DNA from: JAHBNG01 sp039028975
GTDB taxonomy: Bacteria > Chloroflexota > Anaerolineae > Caldilineales > Caldilineaceae
Reading direction: 5' to 3'
NCBI GenBank assembly: GCA_039028975.1
Contig: JBCCHB010000146.1
Span: 1 to 40,819, forward strand
Length of the DNA: 40,819 nucleotides
The translations under genes and the position numbers were made by a program. Shown piece by piece: positions 34,627 to 40,819 of this stretch (the stretch's first letter is position 1; each line of letters starts with the position of its first letter). Under the pieces are notes generated by a model. The model had not been told where the DNA came from. It saw only the letters and a list, made by a program, of their open reading frames with translations, and searched no databases.

Positions 34627-36024
34627 CTAACCTGGCTTTCCCTCTGGGAAAAATTGATAGCCACCCTCTGGTTGTCCTCGCCAAGTAATAACATAAGCCG
34701 GTTTAGATGGATCCGGTTCCACTTTTTGCCGCAATCCATGAATAATCTGGTGAAGGCTGTCATTAGAAACCCCATTATAGCGCTCTTCCTCCGGCCAGGC
34801 ACTGATGATCAATTCTGTATAGGTATGGCGCTGATTTGGGTTCTGACAGAGGAATTCGAGTAGTTCGCGCTCTTTAGGCGTCAAGCCAATAATCGGTTCC
34901 TCACCATGATAGAGCGTTTGTGATGCTTCATCAAACCAGATTCGGCCTCGGCTCGATTTACGCACCTGGGCGACAAATTCGCCAAAGAGCGTACTAAAAT
35001 AGGTCCAACCCCCTGCACTTTTTACCACTATCCCTTTCTCCTTGAGCTTCTGAAGAGCAGTCGGATAGCGTCTCTCAAAGGTGTTTCGCTCGCTTTGATT
35101 GTTCCAAGTGACCCGTTGCAGTTCGGCTAAAGCGCTTTGTTCTTCTTGTGTACACCCTCGCCAGATATCTTGCAGACGCGTTTGAATGCCAAAGTGAGAG
35201 GAAAGTACAGATAGCCATTGATTCAGCGGAGGTCGTTCTGGCGTCACCAACCACCACTGGCAGATTGCCTTTAGCAAGGTTGGATATCCCCCGCTTAGCG
35301 CCAACATCTGGCTACACTCATCTTTATCCGGTCTATCCGAACTCAGAGCCATGATACGTTTGATCAAAATCTGGGCATCATCCTCACAAAATGGCCCAAC
35401 ATAGCAAATATGGGTGGCCAACAGCCGATAAAGGTCGCCCAATATCTCTGGCTTGCCCAGATAAGCGGGTTCCTGACGCATACCCACAATGTAGGAAACG
35501 GTCCCATGTAAGCTGTCACGCAAGCCTCGCAAACTGTCTCCCATTTCGGGTGTGATCATGCGGCAAAGGATGTCAAATTTGTCCAGGACAAAGACCACGC
35601 GATGACCCTGCGATTGGATGGTTAACAAAAACTCACGTAGGGCGCTCTGAGGAAGAAATGCATCACTCTCGCGACGTATGTCCATGTATAAAAAGTTGAT
35701 AAGCTCTTGAAGATCTGGCGTAAATCGCGCTCGGTTCTCGTAACAAGATCGCAATATCACGCGGTAGAGCGCCGAAAGGGTATTGCTAGGCAAATTGTTT
35801 AAGTCAACCGGCACCAGAATAACAGGCAACTCCTGTTTGGGGAGAAGTTTAGTCAGTACATCCGGCCGATGACAGAGAAAGCTAAGCAGATTTGACTTAC
35901 CAGCCCCGCTGAGCCCCACCACAGAACCACTAGCCCCGGCCACAATCCAAGTCGCCAGACTCTGAATTTCGCGGGTTCGATATGTTGGTGGATAGTTTTG
36001 CCATGGTGTACCAGGGTTCATCAT
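34627..36024 (-). CDS. AAA/STAND-type ATPase with C-terminal OmpR-like winged helix
   Basis: A 465-residue protein. Walker A is GLSGAGKSN (37-45) and Walker B VVFVLDKFD (143-151); CHRPDV, the SYIVGMRQE segment and the helical lid region (~230-290) fit the Orc1/Cdc6-like or STAND ATPase group. Residues ~360-460 are a winged helix of the OmpR/PhoB C-terminal type (IIGLTPKERELLEFLCQNP ... LHQIIHGLRQKVEPD ... WRGQPEGGYQF). GGGAGG lies 6 nt before the ATG at 36024. It leads the operon and could be the NTP-dependent switch, or a regulator that binds the divergent intergenic region; both are inference. Confidence 0.87.
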   Translation of the reverse strand: MMNPGTPWQNYPPTYRTREIQSLATWIVAGASGSVVGLSGAGKSNLLSFLCHRPDVLTKLLPKQELPVILVPVDLNNLPSNTLSALYRVILRSCYENRARFTPDLQELINFLYMDIRRESDAFLPQSALREFLLTIQSQGHRVVFVLDKFDILCRMITPEMGDSLRGLRDSLHGTVSYIVGMRQEPAYLGKPEILGDLYRLLATHICYVGPFCEDDAQILIKRIMALSSDRPDKDECSQMLALSGGYPTLLKAICQWWLVTPERPPLNQWLSVLSSHFGIQTRLQDIWRGCTQEEQSALAELQRVTWNNQSERNTFERRYPTALQKLKEKGIVVKSAGGWTYFSTLFGEFVAQVRKSSRGRIWFDEASQTLYHGEEPIIGLTPKERELLEFLCQNPNQRHTYTELIISAWPEEERYNGVSNDSLHQIIHGLRQKVEPDPSKPAYVITWRGQPEGGYQFFPEGKPG

Positions 36025-36327
36025 TCATTGCCTCCCTAAGCAATGCATCAGTAACGCATCAACTCCTTCCCTTTGTCCTAAGAATGCCTCAACAAATTCA
36101 ACGCTCATTCTTCTAAGATCTAAGCAGAAACACGATCGTGATTTCATCCGAATTGCTGAATATGTTCATCAAGCGAATGTGCATATGCCATAGGCGGGAT
36201 CCCTTGGTTCGATGAACATGATTTCCCAAGATACATACCTTATTCGAGCTTCTATCTGGAACTTTCTTTGAGGTTCACTTGATGTCGCTCTGGGTAGAGA
36301 TATCTTATTTCTCAGGAGATATTAGAG
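36025..36327. other. Divergent intergenic region between the ATPase operon and the peptide gene
   Basis: About 300 bp without a gene. It should hold promoters for both directions. The most striking structure is the inverted repeat at 36162-36219; no strong -35/-10 pair stands out (TTGATG at 36279 and TATCTT at 36301 are possible for the peptide gene, but would leave a very short leader). Confidence 0.5.
36162..36219. promoter_or_regulatory. Inverted repeat in the divergent region, possible operator
   Basis: ATGTTCATC and GATGAACAT are perfect 9-bp reverse complements separated by 40 bp, midway between the ATPase and peptide genes. The adjoining AAGCGAA and TTCGA extend the likeness. The winged-helix ATPase is an obvious candidate ligand. 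Confidence 0.35.
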
Positions 36328-36501
36328 ATGAATACGATTAGACTGCGTATATCTACAGTTGTGCTGGCATTGGTTCTGCTTGCGGGTACTCTCGGCTCGA
36401 TTATGTTCGTAGATAGTTCACTAGAGAGTCAGACTCAGGGTTCGACAATCGATCTTCAGTCTATTGCTGGAGATCATGAAGGTTCAACTGGCGGCGGTTA
36501 G
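36328..36501 (+). CDS. 57-aa secreted or membrane peptide, unknown
   Basis: A short frame, MNTIRLRISTVVLALVLLAG onwards, with AGGAGA 8 nt before the ATG. Two arginines followed by a 14-16-residue hydrophobic core make a signal peptide or single membrane span. The rest is polar and ends GDHEGSTGGG. It is divergent from the CHAT/EAD operon and stands between it and the NB-ARC/TPR genes. I do not recognise a family. The TAG stop lies at the first bases of a family-2 repeat element, so the coding region may have been cut or given a new end by that insertion. It may be a secreted signal, an antitoxin-like partner or a peptidase substrate; nothing in the sequence decides. Confidence 0.6.
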   Translation: MNTIRLRISTVVLALVLLAGTLGSIMFVDSSLESQTQGSTIDLQSIAGDHEGSTGGG

Positions 36502-36637
36502 GAACGGATCGTAAATACGTTGCGCGTTGGTGACTGTCACTTAACGTCCGAGCGAGCTTAAAGTATGGTCTACCAAGCAGGTGGCTTCGGGAGTGACAGT
36601 CACCTTGTGTATCAGTTATTTAATTCCCATTCCTTAA
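36499..36637. repeat. MITE-like element, family 2, copy 2
   Basis: About 139 bp. The left end TAGGAACGGATCGTAAATAC leads into GCGCGTTGGTGACTGTCAC; the right end, on the other strand, reads TTAAGGAATGGGAATTAAAT and leads to AAGGTGACTGTCAC. The terminal inverted repeats thus reach about 40 bp. The left end supplies the stop codon of the 57-aa peptide. Confidence 0.75.
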
Positions 36638-36647
36638 TTTAGAGAGC

Positions 36648-36670
36648 AGGAACGAAATAACTTGTGCATT
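36648..36670. repeat. Fragment of a family-2 end
   Basis: AGGAACGAAATAACTTGTGC repeats the family-2 terminal sequence only 11 bp after copy 2, without a visible partner. It is probably a remnant of another insertion. Confidence 0.45.
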
Positions 36671-36723
36671 TGAAATAAGTAGTCTTGAGTCTAAAATACA
36701 CAGGTTGTAAAATGTCCATTTCT

Positions 36724-36766
36724 AAAAGAAACAGCGGATCTCGCTTAATTTTTCGCTGTTTCTTTT
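36724..36766 (-). terminator. Intrinsic terminator overlapping the end of the TPR gene
   Basis: On the minus strand AAAAGAAACAGCG and CGCTGTTTCTTTT form a perfect 13-bp stem that ends in a T run. The upstream arm is part of the coding sequence (last residues KETAK) and the stop codon lies in the loop. Confidence 0.75.
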
Positions 36767-37992
36767 CTTGCGCTGACGAGATGTCTTGACAACATTTCAA
36801 ACAAATGCTGATAGCTAGGTAGTGACTCAATTTGAGTTAGATTGTCTAAAGCGTTTTCAAATGTTGTAATTGCCTTTTCTAACTGATTTTGCTCTAAATA
36901 AATATTTCCTAATACATCAAGTGCATTACAGAGCGCCCGGATGTTCTTAAGTCTTTTCCACAATCTAATACTAGCAAGACAAGCTGTTTCAGCGTCCTTC
37001 AATCTACCAAGGGTACTGTAATCTAGCCCTAAGTTTAGATATGTTCTCGCTAAATTTACCTCATCGTGAACATCGCGGAATGTCTTTTCTGCAAGTCGAT
37101 ATTGCTCTATCGCTTTGCTAACTCGACCAAGCTTTGAATATACAATTCCTAGGTTTAGCTGAGTCATAGCATAATTTACAGGATCTCGAATCTTGCGCAG
37201 TAAGAAAAGAGCTTTTTCAAAGCAAGCTAGGGATTCTTCATACTTTTCTTGCCAACATAATGCCAGCCCAAGGTTGCGTAGCCCCCAACCAATTTTACGT
37301 AAATCGTCCTGTTGTTCCCAATGCCTCAATGATTGCCTGTAGTATTTTTCTGCTTCTTGCCATTGACGCTTATGTTTGGCGATTTCTCCCAAGACAAAGT
37401 GGCTATTGGCTAGATCCGGATCTGTAGAATCCAATAGTGAATGTGCAACTGCCGCCAGCCCTTCAGCGGTATGGCAATCTTCTTGCTGTATTGCTACCAT
37501 TGCCAATCGATTGAGAGTACGACCTTGCCCTGAACGGTTACCAATCTTTTCAAAAAATAGTTTACTCTTCGTTAACCATTCATTCGCAATATCGAATCGA
37601 CTGTAAAGATAGCACAGATATCCGATATGTAGTGATAATTCAGCGACTACAGCAATGTCACCTAGAACTTGGCCTCGTTGCACTGCATATTCAAGACATC
37701 GAATCCACTCCAAACGGTGTCCAGCTTGCTCCATCTGTGGCGCTAGCATTTGTACGGTTTCTAATGCGAGAGGGGAAGCAGCATTGGACGCAAGCGTCAT
37801 TTCGAGAATGTGAAGCCCATTGGAGACTTGTTCAGGTTGCCAGGCAAAATCCTGATTCTGTCGTACCTTGTGCAACATCTGTTCAGCAGCACTCACCATA
37901 TATTCACTAAATAAATGAGCGTAATCTACCTCTTCCATTGCTTTTGCTTCTGTTACACCCACTTCCTTTACATTTGTGGCTATTGCGTCCAT
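36745..37992 (-). CDS. TPR-repeat protein, partner of the NB-ARC ATPase
   Basis: A 415-residue protein built of tetratricopeptide repeats from about residue 100 to the end (for example IGWGLRNLGLALCWQEKYEESLACFEKALFLL, AMTQLNLGIVYSKLGRVSKAIEQYRLAEK, ARTYLNLGLDYSTLGRLKDAETACLASI). The start overlaps the end of the NB-ARC gene by 13 nt, so translation is coupled. In many STAND proteins the NTPase and such repeats form one chain, with the repeats sensing the trigger; here they are split into two genes and probably meet as a complex. The gene end forms one arm of a terminator. Confidence 0.85.
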   Translation of the reverse strand: MDAIATNVKEVGVTEAKAMEEVDYAHLFSEYMVSAAEQMLHKVRQNQDFAWQPEQVSNGLHILEMTLASNAASPLALETVQMLAPQMEQAGHRLEWIRCLEYAVQRGQVLGDIAVVAELSLHIGYLCYLYSRFDIANEWLTKSKLFFEKIGNRSGQGRTLNRLAMVAIQQEDCHTAEGLAAVAHSLLDSTDPDLANSHFVLGEIAKHKRQWQEAEKYYRQSLRHWEQQDDLRKIGWGLRNLGLALCWQEKYEESLACFEKALFLLRKIRDPVNYAMTQLNLGIVYSKLGRVSKAIEQYRLAEKTFRDVHDEVNLARTYLNLGLDYSTLGRLKDAETACLASIRLWKRLKNIRALCNALDVLGNIYLEQNQLEKAITTFENALDNLTQIESLPSYQHLFEMLSRHLVSARKETAKN

Positions 37993-39422
37993 TTAGCTAC
38001 CTGTTTCATCAGGAACGTTCGGGTTAAACTATGGATAGCGTAACGACTCTGGGTGTAATCGCCCAAATTGTTAACGAGGTTACGTCGAACCAACTCATTC
38101 AATGCACTGCGCAGCTCACCTGGCTCTAGTTTGCAAATGCCAGCCAGATCTTCTAGTAAACCACCCTCTGTTGAAGCAAATGGCATGGCAAGGAGCGCAC
38201 GACGTGACACTTCATCGAGACTGTCCCAGGCAAAGCGATAGATGTAGGTATATAAATTCTCAATGGCTTGTCCGCGTGCCTTTTTGAGATCTTGTAAAAT
38301 TACGTCTAACTGATGAACGCGGGTCTGGCCAACAATAAGGCGTAAGGCCAACGGGTTTCCTCCGACGATCTCATAAATAGATTGCAATTCCTCATCATCG
38401 GCGTTCTGCAGACGAGGCTGATTACGTAGTCCAGCCTCGTGCCGAATGAGATCTATTGCTGATGTTTCAGTCAGAGCAGGAACCCGGTAGGGAAAAGTTG
38501 CAACCTCGGAATATAGGCTTTCGCGAGATGTGATCAGGAATTTACTTGGGTTTGACAACTGCTGCAATATCGGCAGTAGTGACTCTATGTCAGACACAGT
38601 TTCCAGATTATCTATCACGACTAAGTGCGGCATACTCTGAAAACGGGCCTTCAAAATAGGGAAGACTGTTTTTGCTGAGATCGGTTGAGGGAGAGATTCA
38701 TCTCCTAGAATTTGGGTAGCAAGCTGTTCTAACAGGGCATCAGCGGTTAATGCTGGTTCATTTAACGAATTGATTTTTCCCGTTAATTGAAAGCGTTGGC
38801 TTCTTGCACTAATCCAGCCGAAATCTTCAAACCATCCATTAACAATGGCACGTCGAATCATTACATTAGCCAATGAGGTCTTACCTATGCCACCAATTCC
38901 CTCCACAGAGATCAACCAGATTCCATCTTCTTTTTGCAATAGTTCACTCACGACCTGAGCCGGGTTCTCTATACCAAAGAGACAGTCATACGAGGGTGGA
39001 GCGAGGCGTGCTTGGAACTGTAGATACAATTCTTGCCTAGCAGTTAATTCATCTTCTTGTATAAGTTCAGCCAATCTCGTAATTGCTTGCTTCTGCAAAC
39101 GGCTTAGATTTGCGGTTGATACAGTCATATGATGTGCAACTACCGTTGCTTTCATACCATCCAGGTAACGCATCGAGATCACTTGGGCCAATTCAGGACT
39201 GGTTATCTCTAGTGATTCAAGCTTGTTGAGCAGTAGCTGGTTGACCAGGTTCCGCGACGTGTTAGGCAAATCCTGCCTATGGCTTCGAAAATAAACCAGA
39301 TGTCCAAGAGGATTATCAGGGCCTGTATTGTGCCAAAGGCGTAATGCCTCTCGAACCTCTTCATAGAGTTGGGGAAACGAGAGAGGTTCAGGCAATAACA
39401 TCCTATCAGCCTCTTTGATCAT
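37980..39422 (-). CDS. NB-ARC STAND ATPase with N-terminal sigma-70 region-4-like HTH
   Basis: A 480-residue protein. Residues ~72-120 (ELAQVISMRYLDGMKATVVAHHMTVSTANLSRLQKQAI) are a helix-turn-helix like sigma-70 region 4. The NB-ARC ATPase follows: Walker A EGIGGIGKTSLA (174-185), Walker B HLVVIDN (267-273), sensor FLITSRE (~301) and the GLPLA-type motif GGNPLALRLIVGQ. A small winged-helix part (LLAMPFASTEGGL ... LNELVRRNLVNN ... YAIHSLTRTFL) ends the chain. GGAGG lies 5 nt before the ATG at 39422. Such proteins are signal-gated switches; the HTH suggests DNA binding or effector contact. The coupled TPR gene probably supplies the sensor. Confidence 0.88.
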   Translation of the reverse strand: MIKEADRMLLPEPLSFPQLYEEVREALRLWHNTGPDNPLGHLVYFRSHRQDLPNTSRNLVNQLLLNKLESLEITSPELAQVISMRYLDGMKATVVAHHMTVSTANLSRLQKQAITRLAELIQEDELTARQELYLQFQARLAPPSYDCLFGIENPAQVVSELLQKEDGIWLISVEGIGGIGKTSLANVMIRRAIVNGWFEDFGWISARSQRFQLTGKINSLNEPALTADALLEQLATQILGDESLPQPISAKTVFPILKARFQSMPHLVVIDNLETVSDIESLLPILQQLSNPSKFLITSRESLYSEVATFPYRVPALTETSAIDLIRHEAGLRNQPRLQNADDEELQSIYEIVGGNPLALRLIVGQTRVHQLDVILQDLKKARGQAIENLYTYIYRFAWDSLDEVSRRALLAMPFASTEGGLLEDLAGICKLEPGELRSALNELVRRNLVNNLGDYTQSRYAIHSLTRTFLMKQVAKWTQ

Positions 39423-39795
39423 TATAACCTCCTTAGAGCAAATGGATATAGATGATAGCTACTCATAATCTACCATATAAAGATAATAAATTGCAACGGC
39501 CCTAAAACATCTTGATAGAAGGATGATAGAAAATTGTATGTAAAGGGTAGAAATTCATTAATAACCATCAAAATATTATCATGATTCTCAAATATCGATA
39601 CAAAATGGAGAAATACCCCATCTCATTTATGGAATATAATCGTCAGACAAGAAGCAATTTTCGTTTAGGAATGACAATTACACGACTTATGAGTGTTATA
39701 TGGCATCCAAAGAGAATATTAGGCTATTACATCCCTATCTCTTAACTTGATGACCGATTATAAATTCAAAATGATAACAATAGCAGGATAATTAG
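39423..39795. other. AT-rich divergent intergenic region
   Basis: About 370 bp between the NB-ARC gene and the DJ-1-like gene. It is strikingly A+T-rich compared with the left half of the window and should hold two promoters. A 46-codon frame at 39605-39745 (plus strand) has no ribosome-binding site and is not called. Confidence 0.45.
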
Positions 39796-40239
39796 ATGGG
39801 GAACAGAACGGGAGCGCTTGTTTTATGGGATAAGTTCTTTGATGAATCGTTAGCCGTCATTTTTGTCACTGAATTTCGAAGAGCCAAAATTCCAGTCCGA
39901 CTTGTAGGACTGCGTCGCGAACAACTCGCTGGTCGATATGGATTGACTCTCTACCCAGACATTGGTCTACGAGAGGCAATCGATATGGCAACCTATACAA
40001 ATTGTGTGGTAATTCCATGTGAATTACCAGGGTTAAAAAGGATCGAGCGCGACCCTCGAATCTATAGGTTGCTGGATCGAGCCAATGCCAACAATGCACA
40101 ATTTGTGCTTAATCAATCGAATCCGAACACAAATGGAGAGCCAAGTATTCTGATAGATTATATGGATAAGGTCACCATATTTCCAGAGCGAACCCAGATT
40201 ATGCTCTTTGCGCAAAGTATAATCTGCAATCTAATATAA
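39796..40239 (+). CDS. Degenerate DJ-1/PfpI-like protein
   Basis: A 147-residue protein. GALVLWDKFFDESLAVIFV, FRRAKIPVRLVGL and AIDMATYTNCVVIPCELPGL followed by RDPRIYRLLDRANANNAQFVL follow the DJ-1/PfpI layout of alternating strands and helices. The usual IPGG turn is IPCE, and the segment that should carry the nucleophile elbow (xAxCxG) reads FVLNQS, so the classic catalytic Cys is absent. A noncatalytic ligand-binding or adaptor role in the conflict locus is more likely than an enzyme. It is divergent from the NB-ARC/TPR pair. Family assignment is moderately sure. Confidence 0.65.
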   Translation: MGNRTGALVLWDKFFDESLAVIFVTEFRRAKIPVRLVGLRREQLAGRYGLTLYPDIGLREAIDMATYTNCVVIPCELPGLKRIERDPRIYRLLDRANANNAQFVLNQSNPNTNGEPSILIDYMDKVTIFPERTQIMLFAQSIICNLI

Positions 40240-40314
40240 TATCAACAAACTATTCTGTGACCACTCCAACCAACAGGCAAACCGCCTCGCTATCGGTTGG
40301 CAAATACAGCACCA

Positions 40315-40352
40315 CTATACTGCGGTCGTTTTCAAACGTAGCTGAGTATAGA
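40315..40352. repeat. MITE-like element, family 1, short copy E
   Basis: CTATACTGCGGTCG and CGTAGCTGAGTATAG surround TTTTCAAA. It is almost the same as copy A and lacks the centre of the long copies. Confidence 0.6.
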
Positions 40353-40417
40353 TGAAGCATAACGGCACCTGTTTAGAAAATAGACTTTGTATCGATTTAA
40401 ACGCACCGCGCCCAAGT

Positions 40418-40436
40418 GGCACCCGAACACGGTGCC
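40418..40436. repeat. Short perfect hairpin
   Basis: GGCACC and GGTGCC enclose a 7-base loop. It follows the DJ-1-like gene by about 180 bp and has no T run; function unclear. Confidence 0.3.
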
Positions 40437-40499
40437 TGATAGCCAAAGCTGTGTTAAAACGCACTGAAATTAACCTGTTTTAATGGAGATAGTTTTGTT

Positions 40500-40582
40500 T
40501 AGGAATGAGTTGTAAATAACTTGCGCGTTTCAATCGGGTGTAGGCCCATCAAGTGCTCAAGTTATTTAATTCCCGTTCCTTA
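40500..40582. repeat. MITE-like element, family 2, copy 3
   Basis: The shortest copy, about 83 bp: TAGGAATGAGTTGTAAATAA at the left and, on the other strand, TAAGGAACGGGAATTAAATA at the right, both followed by ACTTG. TTA/TAA flanks both ends, which fits insertion at a TA-type target. Confidence 0.7.
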
Positions 40583-40587
40583 GCAAA

Positions 40588-40605
40588 CACCGAATAAATT
40601 CGGTG
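40588..40605. repeat. Perfect 8-bp hairpin
   Basis: CACCGAAT-AA-ATTCGGTG, 5 bp after copy 3 and 80 bp after the transposase end on the other strand. It may be a terminator or an insertion-sequence end. Confidence 0.35.
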
Positions 40606-40684
40606 GTAAACAAATCGGTATAACCTCTAATGCTTGTCAGCCAATCTATTTATCTACCATATAACCTATCCATTTAGGGTTGGC

Positions 40685-40819
40685 TCATGTAGGGAAGTAG
40701 GTGAAATGAGGAATCATAAGAGCCCGAAGATAGTCATCGGAAACAGATTTGAGATTGTGAGTCCATTCAAACATAGCGACATATTGGGCAAGATAGCGTT
40801 TGTGAACCCCACGAAAAGG
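40685..40819 (-). CDS. Transposase C-terminus (partial, possibly IS1595/ISXO2-like)
   Basis: The minus strand has an open frame from the window edge to a TGA at 40685, giving 44 residues: FRGVHKRYLAQYVAMFEW, THNLKSVSDDYLRALM and a stop after FPT. The (F/R)RGVxKxYLxxYVaxFexxhN pattern is like the end of ISXO2/IS1595-type transposases. Only the C-terminus is in the window, so family and completeness cannot be settled. Confidence 0.5.
   Translation of the reverse strand, partial: PFRGVHKRYLAQYVAMFEWTHNLKSVSDDYLRALMIPHFTYFPT

Noticed and set aside
39605..39745. A 46-codon frame on the plus strand, MEKYPISFMEYNRQ onwards, upstream of the DJ-1-like gene
   Set aside because: No ribosome-binding site, no recognisable motif, and it lies in an AT-rich divergent region where such frames arise by chance.
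4185..40582. CRISPR array or tandem repeats
   Set aside because: The repeats are dispersed, with inverted ends and unequal lengths; no regular spacing was found.

Overview
The window looks like a chromosomal segment of a Chloroflexota bacterium. Signs pointing there are a metY-metX-metW methionine operon behind a SAM-I riboswitch, very large secreted repeat proteins ending in a YLP-type tail, and a dense set of CHAT, STAND and TPR genes that use the EELRTLCF-type effector-associated domain (EAD). No rRNA, tRNA or CRISPR array was seen. Phylum placement is an inference from gene style, not a search.

Left part (1-6700), all minus strand: a cut-off PLP enzyme of the D-cysteine desulfhydrase/ACC deaminase family behind a TauE/SafE permease and a GNAT acetyltransferase; a group II PLP decarboxylase followed by a class I glutamine amidotransferase; a CPA1-type Na+/H+ antiporter followed by a two-domain cupin. 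The gap at 3989-4336 is filled with palindromic repeats.

Methionine block (6980-10900), plus strand: a strong sigma-A type promoter, a SAM-I riboswitch with a terminator, then metY, metX and metW (TTG start). Methionine/SAM sufficiency should shut the operon at the leader.

Secreted giants (11012-25036), plus strand: a CHRD + six-spondin-repeat protein whose three-repeat block is duplicated; a D-2-hydroxyacid dehydrogenase; and a 2667-aa Rhs/YD-repeat protein with a Cys-less transglutaminase-like N-terminus and a beta-propeller + five Ig-like repeat tail where polymorphic Rhs toxins normally carry the toxin.

Conflict-system island (25347-40239): a TPR-CHAT peptidase (+) convergent with a compact minus-strand operon of AAA ATPase-winged helix, CHAT/kinase-like/EAD/beta-sandwich, a second CHAT peptidase, a small Trypco-like protein, and a beta-propeller/beta-sandwich/EAD protein. 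Two of these share the same EAD, which predicts homotypic assembly. Upstream are a divergent 57-aa secreted peptide gene, a split NB-ARC + TPR pair and a divergent degenerate DJ-1/PfpI-like protein. Together they look like an NTPase-gated, caspase-like signalling or immune module with three separate CHAT peptidases.

Two families of short inverted-repeat (MITE-like) elements are scattered through intergenic spaces; two copies of one family have an end lying exactly on the stop codon of the neighbouring gene. The right edge holds the C-terminus of a transposase.
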